A stretch of 64,000 nucleotides of DNA from Hygrocybe punicea (taxonomy: Eukaryota > Basidiomycota > Agaricomycetes > Agaricales > Hygrophoraceae). A model generated the notes under the pieces. It ran no database searches. It was not told where the DNA came from and saw nothing but the letters and a program-made list of their open reading frames with translations. The stretch lies in contig OY744463.1 of NCBI GenBank assembly GCA_963556145.1, positions 6,572,001-6,636,000 of the forward strand, in the 5' to 3' direction. Below, one piece after another: positions 47,365 through 62,671 of the stretch (positions within the stretch are counted from its first letter, which is position 1; each line of letters opens with the position of its first letter). Position numbers and translations under genes: made by a program.

Positions 47365-48117
47365 TTAAAATACACCCGGAATGACCCTCCACCGTACCCT
47401 CTCGGCCCACCCTTCCCACTCCTTCCCGAACCTTTCCTTCATCATCCTATCCTCCGTCACTGTGCGTAGGATTAAAGCAACTACTGCGCCACTAAAAAGC
47501 ATCACCAATGACCCGACAGCAATTTTCCCTACAGCCGTACCCAGCACCCCGCTTTCTCTTGTCCACCCTCCGTGAGTAAACGTTATCAAGAGCTGTAACT
47601 TGGATGGCGGACGAATTTATATGGGCCGCTTGTGACTAAGCGGTGGTCTGATCTGATACTGAGCTCAAAAGTGAAGAATCCACCGAGGGTGCGATAACAC
47701 CAAATGCGAAGGGCGCCACCCATCATGGCGAGGATGCCACTGGTGATGGCAGGGCTAGTGAAACCAATGGCATCAAATTCAGCGCGGAAGAGAAGAGTCT
47801 TGAGTATCAGGGGCGAAACGAAATGAGAGGGATATCGGTTTGCAAGGAGGACAGCTATCTCTGCTAACCCTGCAGCCGAGGAGAATAAAAGACGGATGAA
47901 TGGTTTTTTTGGGCGTGGATGGCGGTGAGAATTTAAGACCAGAACTTACTTTGACCAAATCTATCATTCGGGATGCCACCATCATCTTTAGGTACTTCTC
48001 CATCAAGTGCCCAGGTTTCATTCGATCGCTCCGAAGCGGTCGAGGGTTGGGTGATGTCAGGGTTACGTGAAGCCCGACAAGTTGAAGGAGAATGAACGGA
48101 ATCTTGAGCAGTGACAT
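47365..48117 (-). CDS. Protein-S-isoprenylcysteine O-methyltransferase-like membrane protein (ICMT/PEMT family)
   Basis: Predicted ER-membrane methyltransferase that would use S-adenosylmethionine to methylate a prenylated C-terminal cysteine (CaaX pathway). Exon 1 from the ATG at 48117: MSLLKIPFILLQLVGLHVTL, ending MIDLVK with donor GTAAGT. Exon 2: GLAEIAVLLANRYPSHFVSP, then GALRIWCYRTLGGFFTFELS, RSDHRLVTSGPYKFVRHPSY with donor GTGAGT. Exon 3: AVGKIAVGSLVMLFSGAVVA, LILRTVTEDRMMKERFGKEW, EGWAERVRWRVIPGVF. The GPY-x-xVRHPSY motif and the paired Glu of TEDRMMKERFGKEW are the conserved cofactor-binding elements. At roughly 210 residues it is typical of the paralogous ICMT-like group expanded in Agaricomycetes, so it may not be the housekeeping Ste14. 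Confidence 0.87.
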
Positions 48118-48868
48118 ATTAGTGCGGTATGTAATTACGTGCGGCAACCGACGACGATGGTCTTCTTGCGTGGATAAAAGCCTTGAGTCTACGATGATAC
48201 GCAATGATCGGATTGGATAACTGGTTTCCGTGTTTCTCGGGAGTGGTAATAATTGGAGCGCCTGGTTGATAAGTGGGGGGAAGATAACCTTCCATGATAG
48301 TGAGAGCTAGTGTTCAATCCCAGGAGTCGACCATGTCTGTAGTAGTTCGTCCTCTTTACAAGCCATGTGCCTGAGGTGCTGAGCCAGAAACCAAGGCGGC
48401 CTGAGTTTCGGCTGAGGTCAGTAAGGCGATCTAATGATAGTAAACTCTATCATAAGAACGTGTCATTGCCATGTTTGAATATGATGAACTTTCAGACGTA
48501 AGGGCTCACTTAGCTCACTGGCGTCAACCCGCCCAGCATTCAAGCGCTAACATAGTTAAGTACACCACCTCCAGATCTGGTGCATAAGATGATGTAGCCA
48601 TAACTTGACCTCTTCCACCGCCACTATCTAGGCACTGCTCAGGGATAACTTTGATGGGTTCGAGGCGCTGGATGATCCAATTGCGATGGAGGTAGCACAA
48701 TTTGTTTATTGAGGACGAGTCATTTTGGCCAGATGGGTGGAGGTGAATGGGTGTAGCTGAGATCAAACTCTCCAAACTCCGCTCTAATTTTAGTCACGAC
48801 TCCGTGACCACACCGTGACTCTCGCTGAGGACACAGGAATATTCATCCTGTTGACTAGAACCGACAGT
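48118..48868. promoter_or_regulatory. Divergent upstream region, ICMT-like gene and PRP16
   Basis: No supported gene. The 83-codon minus frame at 48524-48775 has no family features. Confidence 0.4.
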
Positions 48869-53524
<4,656 letters not shown>

Positions 53525-53572
53525 ACATAGCCGTTTTTAATGATCTTGGCACTTTTTGAAAATTTTTAATTA

Positions 53573-53737
53573 CAGCCATTTGTGGAACTGAAGGTGCGAC
53601 GTGAAAATTTTCAATTGTGGTCATTTTTTGTTTTGTTACTCAGAATCGCCGCAGCTCCCCCAGTAGGGCTCAGATTGTAATAAAAACTAGCCCATTCAAT
53701 CCGCAATCTGAAGATGGAGGGCATGGCATACTCAGAT
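53573..53737 (+). repeat. Left terminal inverted repeat of the Tc1/mariner-type element
   Basis: 165 bp, matching the reverse complement of 56682-56846. I count four mismatches, all transitions. It contains the tract AATTTTCAATTGTGGTCATTT and extends to ACTCAGAT. Confidence 0.92.
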
Positions 53738-53803
53738 TTTGTAAACACTACACAGAGTGCTCGTTGAAGTCCATCACTGTGAGAACTTGTTCTTTGATTC
53801 ACC

Positions 53804-55333
53804 ATGGCCAACAAGAAGAATAAACCTACACCAAAAAAGAGGAAGGCACCTCCTGCTCAGCTGGAGAATGTAGGAACACAGTCAGACGGCTCACTGGAGA
53901 TCCTGTCATCATTATCTGACCACCAAGGAACGCCTGCATCAAGCAACTCTGAGTCGTCAGCCGAAAACTTGGTTCCTCCTCTCAAGTTCACCCTGAAGTT
54001 GCCTAGGAAGAAGGCTATCAAAAAGAAGAAGAGTGTTGGGGGGGATGAGATAGGAATCCCAGTTGTTGAGAGTGAGTATCACATACAAATGATGTTGCCA
54101 TGACCAATATGCCACGGCAGAGATTGTCCTTCAAATTCCCCAAGCATCCAGTGACGGGACCCAGAGGAAGTCTATCACATTGCCATTTTCATACAATGAT
54201 GCATTAGAAATGATCCATGAAACAATTGGATGTGTAGACATTCACCGAAAGCCAGTGTTATCATACAAGCTTTCCACCGCTACATTGAAAGCTGCACCAG
54301 TCAACTTGTGCTCCGATGCTGATTGGGATGGGTGTCTTGAAGAAATTTCACTTGCACAAGCGAAGAAAAAAGGTGGTGCTACTATTAGTGTTCTGATCAT
54401 AGTCCCAGAGCAGGTGAGTAGATATCCTGAATGCACCGGATAATCATTAGATTGATTGCCTTCAACTTTCCAGTACATGCATTCACTGCGTGCAACCAAG
54501 AAGAGTAAATGGGCTGGCGGCAGCAAATCAAAGAAGCCAGTTCTGCTAGATCTGGACCACGATGAAGATGAAGACATTGAGGACGGAGGAGGAGTGGAGC
54601 AGGAGAAAGTAACCATGGAAAAGCTAGAGAAAGCTTTATCTGGTTGTCAGAAATGTGGGCCTACGAAAGCTTGCAAAATAAATAAAGTTGGAGAGCACGT
54701 CAACTTGACATATAATCAAAAGCGTGGGTGGTCCGTTGCGCTGGTAAGAGTTTCCCGTATCTTGATCAGCTTCTGATTCTGATACGTAACAATAACAAAC
54801 AGGCCATCGGGACGCATGGCGTTACTCTTCACACACCACCAAAGGGCGAGCTCTTTGCTGCATTTCACGGTACAATACATCCAACACCATCAACCCCTAC
54901 CCCCACCGGTTTTGGCCCTGGATATCCACCTTCAACTCCGATGTGGGGTCCATTGCCATGGATGATGCATGGGATGGGCATGTCTGGACTCCCTGATTCC
55001 ATCCAATCTCCTGCAGCTAAACATGCCAATCTTGCTCCCCAGTCTAGCGATCCTCCTGATGACAGAGAAGCTAATCCATATCCAGATGTAACTGAATTCC
55101 TCAATAAGCTCAACAGCTGGCACCCAAAGCGCAACCTTACTCGGTACATCCCACTCTTCGAGTCTCTGGACTTCTACAACATTGATGAGGTTGGGAAGCT
55201 ATCAGTGGTGAGATTGACTGGTGAGGAGTTTGCAATGACAGCGGGCAATGCACAGTTCTTATGGAATGAGGTGAATGCTGAAGTGAAAAGGGTGGATCGT
55301 GCACACGGTAGAAAAAAGCGCCGCATAGACTAA
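53804..55333 (+). CDS. Transposon accessory protein with basic N-terminus and SAM-like C-terminus
   Basis: Four exons joined by canonical introns (first donor GTGAGT after VVE). N-terminus MANKKNKPTPKKRKAPPAQL and LKLPRKKAIKKKKSVGGDE, with nuclear-localisation-like Lys clusters. Next comes a compact segment: IVLQIPQASSDG, SITLPFSYNDALEMIHETIG, LCSDADWDGCLEEISLAQAK, KGGATISVLIIVPEQ, whose pattern recalls a ubiquitin-like/PB1 fold. Then an acidic stretch, LEKALSGCQKCGPTKACKIN with Cys pairs, and a Pro/Gly/Met-rich linker. The C-terminus (VTEFLNKLNSWHPKRNLTRY, IPLFESLDFYNIDEVGKLSV, RLTGEEFAMTAGNAQFLWNE) reads as a SAM-type helical bundle. Ends GRKKRRID. It lies wholly inside the terminal repeats and converges on the transposase gene, so it travels with the element. 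Function unknown; a regulatory or targeting role is inference. Confidence 0.78.
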
Positions 55334-55360
55334 TTATTTATTGAATGGTGGAGCATATGC

Positions 55361-56664
55361 CTAGATATACCCTGAATGGTGGAACCACCCCCTCGACACA
55401 GTGACAGTTACCATATCCAAAAGTGCATACAAGAAAATGTAAGGTGCCGCTCGATCACCCCCTTCCACAATGTGATGAAACTGTTGTCCACGCCGGCGAA
55501 TAGTATGCTTGATGAATGAGAAACATTCTTCGATTGGGTTTAGATCTGGTGAATATGGTGGTAGATAGACTAGTTTGACACTGCTATATAAAGATATTCA
55601 ATATATGTATACTAGTAATATCAATCCAACTGAGTCTTACCATTGTGCATAGCACTCTTCGACACCTTCAACATGATGAATACGGCAATTGTCAATAACA
55701 AGAACACTGTGGATTGCGGGATAAGGATTCATAATTGAGAGCAAACCTTCCAACCATTCGATGAACTCCTCTCTATTGTAGCCCCCCTTCTTGATGTGGC
55801 TATATATGATCCCATTCATTGTCAGCGCAGGCAGAAGAGAATATCTGTAGAAATGGAGCACAACTTAGCGGGAGATTGTGATACTCAACGAAAGAAATCA
55901 AACCGCATTCCACGTGCAAAACAACAACTCTTGTGAGATCGAATCCCCCTTTGTGACCAGCCATTTTGTCGGTATGTTGTGAGAATATTCACCGCAGATT
56001 CATCAGCAAAAACCAACCTTTCAGGAGGTTCTTGACCAATTTCAATAGCAAAGTTGAGCCGAGCTTCTGCACATCGCTCGACGGCAGCCTTTGACAGCTT
56101 ATTTTCAAGCCAAACTATGATATTAGCATCCAAGGTGATCAATTCCTGGGGATATGACTTACCAATTTCGAGGTTATACCTAATCTTTTCAATGTTCTCC
56201 AAATGGCTGACAGAGAGATATCAACATTGTGCTGCACTTGTAATTCCTCTTGAATCTCATCCAAGAACAGATCTGGAGAGTGCTCAAGTAGTCCAAGCAT
56301 CAGCTTTGAAGATCACCAATTAGCAATAGAGTAACAGACAAACGACTCCAGGATTTGCCTTCACAGATACTGAGGACATGATTGGAGCCCTGCCCATACG
56401 AGTTCTGTCCTGACAAACCTCTCCGATCTGACTCCAGACCTTTCGCACACGTTGAACGACTTGGACTGGCATGTCAAGGTCAATGGCAATTTGAGTGGTG
56501 CTTTTGCCGAGGGTGTATGCTTGACAAATAACTCTCCTCTTCAGGTCGCGAGAGTACTGCAGTTGTACAGGGTTGACGGTCTTCTTTCGAGGCATCCGAG
56601 ATTCAGATAAAAGTAAAGAGGCAAGGATGCTTGCGTGCGATGTTGATATGACAAATGGTTCCAA
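55361..56664 (-). CDS. Tc1/mariner (IS630 superfamily, DDE_3) transposase
   Basis: Cut-and-paste transposase. The likely start is MPRKKTVNPVQLQYSRDLKR at 56595; an in-frame ATG 23 codons earlier (56664) is possible. Two helix-turn-helix parts bind the terminal repeats: RRVICQAYTLGKSTTQIAID with LDMPVQVVQRVRKVW, and LLEHSPDLFLDEIQEELQVQ with DISLSAIWRTLKRLGI. The DDE catalytic triad is visible: D in RLVFADESAVNI, D in HSVLVIDNCRIHH and E in PPYSPDLNPIEECFSF, the last being the IS630/Tc1 hallmark. Also YSLLPALTMNGIIYSHIKKG and REEFIEWLEGLLSIM. Ends RGWFHHSGYI, stop 55361-55363. Five exons with canonical introns and no internal stop, so probably functional. Confidence 0.92.
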
Positions 56665-56681
56665 ATACTAAATTGGGTTCT

Positions 56682-56846
56682 ATCTGAGTATGCCATGCCC
56701 TCCGTCTTCAGATTGCGGATTGAATGGGCTAGTTTTTATTACAATCTGAGCCCTACTGGGGGAGCTGCGGCGATTCTGAGTAACGAAACAAAAAATGACC
56801 ACAATTGAAAATTTTCATGTCGCACCTTCAGTTCCGCAAATGGCTG
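56682..56846 (-). repeat. Right terminal inverted repeat of the Tc1/mariner-type element
   Basis: 165 bp inverted copy of 53573-53737, ending CAAATGGCTG next to the TA duplication. It ends 17 bp before the outermost in-frame transposase ATG, so it probably contains the transposase promoter. Confidence 0.92.
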
Positions 56847-56848
56847 TA

Positions 56849-57475
56849 AAAGAAACAATCACTGCAGAAACTCAAAAATAGCCTGGACCTCTCAAGACCC
56901 TGAGATATGTTCCAGCACGAGATAACGGATGCGAGGAGGTATCTTCTGAGTTCGAACAGCTCGATTAGTACAGTTGCATGATGTATCGCTACCTTGTGAA
57001 TATATACCGGATCCAGAAGTCTTGCTTGCACCGACCAGCCATAACCGCATGGTATCCTGACATCCAGAGACAGCACCTGTCCTTACCGCAGCCTACCGTC
57101 TATCCTGCATCTGGATTATGGAGACGACTCTTCGCCTATCATCGTGGCTTGTGCTCACCCTTAGCGGCCACCACCTTTACCACCACCTGCTTCACCTGCT
57201 CATGCCTGCTCAGGTTGTCTCCACGATGCGTAGCGTCAACGTTGTAACCATACAACTTACACAACAAGATCAAGACGAGCACCTTGTTATCACGCCAACT
57301 GAACCAGGGCCTCTGGCATGTCTTGAACATTAATTATCTACCTTAATCTGAACTCATCGGTGTTGACATATTTCTACAGCTACTCATCATCAAACCCCCC
57401 ACCAACTGTGCACATTTTAAAGTGGAATGTGATTTGGAAAGTTGTGGGTTTTTTACAGCATCAGATCACAATTTA
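56849..57475. other. Intergenic, right flank of the mariner-type element
   Basis: Short frames only, none recognisable. This was probably contiguous with the PRP16 3' flank before the insertion. Confidence 0.4.
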
Positions 57476-58001
57476 ATGGACTCTTTGATGCGACGAAAGT
57501 AAGTGGTCTTCTCTTTTGAATTTGAGTACTTGTGTTCACTAAAATATCTTGTATGGTCTGTAGGAACTTCGATAATGATGACGACGAGTCAATTGATTGC
57601 ATTTCTGTGAACCGCTCAGCTTTAGACAACTCCCCCGGCAAATCTTTGAACACGAGCAAAACGGAGTCAGAAGACACGGTCTTCCTGACGGACATTGTTG
57701 AAAATCACCACACAACACCAAGATCCAAACAATTTACTTTGTTCTGCATTGAAATTGCAGGCACCTCAAAGCAGAAGTCAAGGTAAATATTTATTGTATC
57801 TTACTATCGAGTACCTCTCACGCATTACCCTAGGACAAACTTGAAGATGTTACCCTCCATGAGACCGGTGGGATTAATCCCACCATTCATCCCACCAGTC
57901 CCCGTGATGTCACGCCGATGAATGCCAAATGCTGTCGCAAAATTCCCGATGGTCCTACCATCTCCAGTCTCCAAGCTGGAAAACAGTTCAAGGATAAATA
58001 G
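57476..58001 (+). CDS. Possible small acidic protein gene (tentative)
   Basis: Exon 1 (57476-57498) codes MDSLMRRK with donor GTAAGT. Exon 2 (57564-57782) continues in frame: NFDNDDDESIDCISVNRSAL, DNSPGKSLNTSKTESEDTVF and RSKQFTLFCIEIAGTSKQKS, donor GTAAAT. After an acceptor CCCTAG (57829-57834) a third stretch reads DKLEDVTLHETGGINPTIHP, DVTPMNAKCCRKIPDGPTIS, LQAGKQFKDK and stops at 58001, but joining it to exon 2 leaves the frame off by one, so an intron is misplaced or the gene is damaged. The opposite strand is also open (57825-58106). It sits between two transposons. No family recognised. Confidence 0.35.
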
Positions 58002-58149
58002 TATAGTACTAGTTCTTCTTGCTGTATCATATTCTTGTCTACTCATAGACTCTTGTTGCACCATAAAATAAAATCTTTCTGAGGTCCTTGCTTCATGATG
58101 CATCATGTGTCAACCTTGAGCGCGTCGCGTCCTGAGCGCGTCTTGTAAC

Positions 58150-61100
58150 ATGCCTCAACTCTTCGCATGTTTCTGTCCAAGCTGCAACGGCGCTCACGTT
58201 TCTGCAGAAATAAAGCGAACTCATGAACATGCCGTCAATAGAGCAAGACTATCGACAAGCACTTCAGTCAGTATGGCAGGCCGACTTCGTCATATCATAC
58301 CTCGGAGCCAGCGTTCATCTGGACCCATCCCCCGCAGTTTCCCCCCTTTGCGCCAGCAGGTGGAATTGTCATTCCCTGATCTAGATTTCCCAGCGCAAAC
58401 CTCTGCCGAGGTAGTTGAACAAGAAATGCTTGACCATGGTACCATGACTGGCAAGGATCTAGACATTCAAACCTTTGGATCTGCCCTTCCGAACCTTGGA
58501 CCTAACATACATGACCCTCGGGTTCTTACAGGCCTCGTTGACTATCATTCTATTCACAACTTGGCTGCACATGCCGGTTCTGTTCTGCTCACCTCTCATA
58601 TTGCTCACAGACCTCCAGCTCATGACCCTATAGACGCTGAGATTCAGTGGCGTTTCCGAAATATGCTAGAAGAAGGGTTAGCACACAAAATGGCCCAGGA
58701 CGCATCTGATTCTGATCATGATGAGGTATCGGATGATGAATATGCTGGATGTGAGCTTGTTGATGCCGATGAAGAAGAACAAGAAGGGGCTGATAACGAG
58801 CAAGGCGAGAACAGTGAGGATTCGGATGCTGATGTACCAGATGCTCCTGTCAGCCTTGGTCTAGCTGACGAAGACCACCCAGATCCATTCGCACCAACAG
58901 ACATTAGCGTCAAGGCTGTTGATCTCTCCTCGCAGCCCCCTCATCTACAGGTTATCTATGCCCTCGTTACTTGGCTACATCTCCAGTTCCACTTGCCGCG
59001 AATTGCCTGCCATGCTGTACTATCAATCCTCGCATGTATTCTCTTTTTCCTCAACCCTAATTGTGAAGTTCCCCTGCACACGCTTCAATCAGCAAATGCC
59101 ATCCTCTCTCTCGATGTCCCTGTTCATATCCTTGCAGTCTGTCCCAATTGCAAGGAAGTTTATCCTGAGTATGCTTTGGATTCAGCGGAGAATCTCTGTT
59201 TCCACTGCCAGTCTCCTGTATTCACTTCAGAATTCACTCAGCGAGGGAAACGACGCAAGAATATCCCACTTCTTCGGTATCCTTACCTGTCAATTAGTGA
59301 ACAGTTACCATCAATCATCTCCACTCCAGGTGTCGAGGAACTCTTAGATGAATGGTGCATGAGAACTCGCCGAGAAGGCCTGTACCAGGACATTTTCGAT
59401 GGTGGGGTATGTAAAGGGCTTCATGCCCATGACAACTCCCTTTTTTTCTCCAACAGCATACATGAACGTCATGGACCCAACGATGAGCTCTGAATTGGGG
59501 TCACCCTTGGCGCCAATTGGTGGGTTTCTCTATCATACCTCATTATATTTTATATCATTTAATAACCATCATTAGGTTCTCATATATACATAGTAATATT
59601 GCACCGTCACATTCCTCAGCTCCAATCTCATTTTCTATTGCAAATTTACCAATCAAATATCGGTATGATGCCCTCTAAAATGTTTAGTAGTTGACAGATT
59701 GATTAGCATCAGATACTGGACATCAAACCTCATGTGCACCAGCATCATGCCTGGTCCTAAGGAACAAACAGCTGATGAGCTGCAACGCCATCTCCGACCT
59801 ATCATCAGTGACTTACTTCGATTGTGGAAGCAAGGTATCTTGATACCAACGACCTCATGCCCTCTTGGTACGTTCAATCATATAGCCATATTTCTCATTA
59901 ACTAGTTGTCAAGGTTGTCTCATTCGAGTTATCTTAATTGAAATTGTTTGCGACAAACCCGCAGCCCACAAATTAGCAGGGTTTGGTGCTCCATCGCATA
60001 CACATTTTTGCACGGCATGTTGGATTTGTCAGAAGGACAAGGTGTCCCCATCTTCTTTCGAACACGGAGGCAAGTAGTCTTACATTATGAATTTAAAATC
60101 TTGTTTATGCATGGACTCGGTGCAGGGTTTCCTCCAAAAACTGATGCTGAGCAATGCAAACTGGGTGAGGAATATGCCAAGCTGACAACAAACAGGGAAC
60201 GGGATAACTTTGTACATGATCATGCTACACGGTATACACAACTATCTCGCTTACCCTACTTTGATATCATCCGACAAACGGTTATTGACCCCATGCATAA
60301 CCTATATCTGGGTATGTTCCTCCATCTTCTTTGTCAGCTACAAGACTCACTACTATTTAGGGCTTGTCAAGCACCACTTCTATGGAATCTGGGTCCAAGG
60401 GAAAATTCTTTGTAATAACCATGAGCTCAAGACCTTCCATGAGATGCTAAATGACGTGTGTTCATATTATTTCCTCATTGTCCTTCTCACATTAGGTGCG
60501 TGCAGTTTGTCTTGCCCAGTACCTGTGACAGGCTTCCAACTGATATCGGGATGCCCTCTGGAGGATCACTCACAGCTGATCGATTAATGGTTCCTTCTTG
60601 CGACGGTCCAGCGACCAATAATTGTGACTTTCAATGATGTTTGATTGTAGTATTAATATTGTACATACTAATATTTTAACAGATCCCTGAACTGTGGAGA
60701 GCTTGCCTGCCAAAAGACCATGAAATCCTCAAGAATAATCGAGTTAATGCCATCCAACAAGTTGAAGCTGCAAAGGAAGCCAAGAAACAGAAGGCGGAGG
60801 AAACTCGAAAAGCCAAGAAAGCCGATAAGGAGAGGATAGCGGCAGAAAGGAAGGTGGAAAGGGAGAGGGTAGCGGCGGAGAAGAAGGCTGAGAAGGAGAG
60901 GGTGGCAGCGGAGAAGAAAGTGGGGAGACCAGGTGCAGTGATAGATAAGCAAACAGAGAAGGAGAGGATAGTGACAGAAAAGAAGGTGGAGAGGGAGAGG
61001 GTAGCAGCGGAGAAGAAGGCCGAGAAAGAGAGGGTGGCAGCGGAGAAGAAGACCAAGAAGAAGGACAAGAAGGAGAGGGTAGTGGTGGAGAAGAAGGCCG

Positions 61101-62560
61101 AGAAAGAGAGGATAGCGGCAGAAAAAGCTCAGTACAAGGTAACCTGCTGTTACCAATAAGCCTTCCCTGCTAATCAGTGACTGTAGGCTGGTACAAGATC
61201 CAATGAAGTCCCGCAGCAGCCTGAGGGTAATGGAGATCTAGCAGATCTGGACGCTGTGGACGGTGAACCTCTGAAATTCAGTCTACACCCTGACGATCCA
61301 AAGAACTTTCTCAAGCTTTCACCAGCCCTTATGCTATTAGCCAAGAGAACAATTACATCTCAAGAAATTGTTGAGGCCGATATTCTGCTTCATGAATACT
61401 GTGCTGAGCTCATATCAGTTAAGCTTTCAATTTCTGTCCCACAATTACCGTGCTCACAATATTTCAGCTCTATGGACCGTCTTTGATGAGACCAAATCAT
61501 CATTATGCAATACACACAGCTCGGTGTGTTCGCGATTTTGGCCCTTTACAAGGTTTTTGGACTTTCCTCTTTGAACGCTTGAACCATATCCTCAAGTCAT
61601 ACAAAACAAACAACCATGCGAATGGCGAGCTTGAAACAACATTTTTCCGCGAGTTTCATCGTACATGTCAATCAAGCCAAGTGGTGCATAAGAAGCAAAA
61701 TATGATTCTAGACTGACATCGTTTGCAGACATTTTCTTTGGCTTCTCAGCCACCAGAATCCTTACAGCAGGAAGTTGTGTGGATCATGCTAAATGCTACA
61801 AATGAAGAAAGGGGCACTGTTGCCGCACTGGGTGCATTATCGAAAGAACTGGATGACACCTATGAGGACGGTATGTATTAATATTACATCTCACTTTATA
61901 AGCCATAGTGACCTGGACACCACTACTAGCAAACCGGCACTGCATCTTATCTCCACGACATGAGCGGAAGATGATGAGCAATGACACGTATCGTGTGCTT
62001 GCACAGACACTCTGTGCACAGCATCCAGAACAGCCAGTTCACTGCCAATCCGAGCGACCCCAGAGTATACACAGCATTCCCCTTGATCAAACAGCAACAT
62101 TTTATGACTACATAATTATGAATGGTTCTCGTTACTATGCCTCTTCTGCAGTTGGCTCTTCTCGTGCATCCTTGGTCGAAGTCAACCTGGGCAGCCCAAC
62201 TGATCACCAAATTCACCATGGCGAGCTCCTGGATATTTTTGTGTTTGATCAATTTCAAACTTGCCCACCCATTCGGTTTGGCCGCATGCGATGGTTCAAG
62301 AAGTGGACAGGTCCACAGGAGGCAATTTGGGACACATAGTAAGTACAATCAGTGCCTGCTGATAAAGTGTTGAGACCGCCACTTTCCAGCCAAACTGTGA
62401 ACGTTCTCCTTTGGGAATTGCACGAATACGATGCAGATGTGCAACTCCCTGCACTAATTGATCTGACATGCATTGAAGGACTTCTCGGTCTCTCTGTGGT
62501 CAAGGTGGGGGCCTCAGATACGAAGCTATGGGCATTGGTTGGTTTAAACAAAGGTGTTAC
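58150..62560 (+). pseudogene. Plavaka-type transposase gene with in-frame stop and frameshift
   Basis: N-terminal zinc-finger-like start (CFCPSCNGAHVSAEIKRTHE), acidic region, and CPNCKEVYPEYALDSAENLC. Core blocks: SIHERHGPNDEL, GVTLGANW, FSYIHSNIAPSHSSAPISFS, IMPGPKEQTADELQRHLRPI, VCDKPAAHKLAGFGAPSHTH, CTACWICQKDK, QLSRLPYFDIIRQTVIDPMH, VKHHFYGIWVQGKIL, TDIGMPSGGSLTAD, IPELWRACLPKDHEILKNNR, PLQGFWTFLFERLNHILKSY. A Lys/Glu coiled-coil repeat lies in the middle. Two lesions stand out. TGA at 59491-59493 interrupts the block between DEL and IGVTLGANW, where relatives have Arg, one transition away (CGA). After SLTAD (about 60583) the downstream block WFLLATVQRPIIV is in another frame, a +1 shift. 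The gene is therefore probably dead in this copy. The 3' end is approximate. Confidence 0.8.
60780..61136 (+). repeat. Coding minisatellite, Lys/Glu coiled-coil repeat within the Plavaka transposase
   Basis: Roughly 30-36 bp units of the type GAGAAGGAGAGGGTGGCAGC encode ERVAAEKKAEK-like repeats, about nine imperfect copies. Similar charged inserts occur at this position in related Plavaka proteins. The units are uneven in length and identity. Confidence 0.75.
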
Positions 62561-62671
62561 CCATATCATATCCTTTTTTGCAACTTACTCAACATTTTCT
62601 AGACAATTTTTCTATTTAAACGAGGTTATACAATGTTCTGTGTGCTACAATACTTGTATCGTCCTTATTCT

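Larger units (their letters stand above)
53573..56846. mobile_element. Complete Tc1/mariner-type DNA transposon with two genes, 3274 bp
   Basis: Terminal inverted repeats of 165 bp starting CAGCCATTTG and ending CAAATGGCTG, flanked on both sides by TA (53571-53572 and 56847-56848), the target duplication of the Tc1/mariner group. Inside are two convergent genes whose stops are 27 bp apart: a DDE transposase (minus) and an accessory protein (plus). Both frames appear intact. By eye the two terminal repeats differ at four positions, so the copy looks young and possibly active. Confidence 0.92.

Noticed and set aside
57825..58106. 93-codon minus-strand frame
   Set aside because: Opposite a plus-strand stretch that reads at least as well and has a flanking splice acceptor; no family on either strand. 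The plus-strand reading is listed, as tentative.
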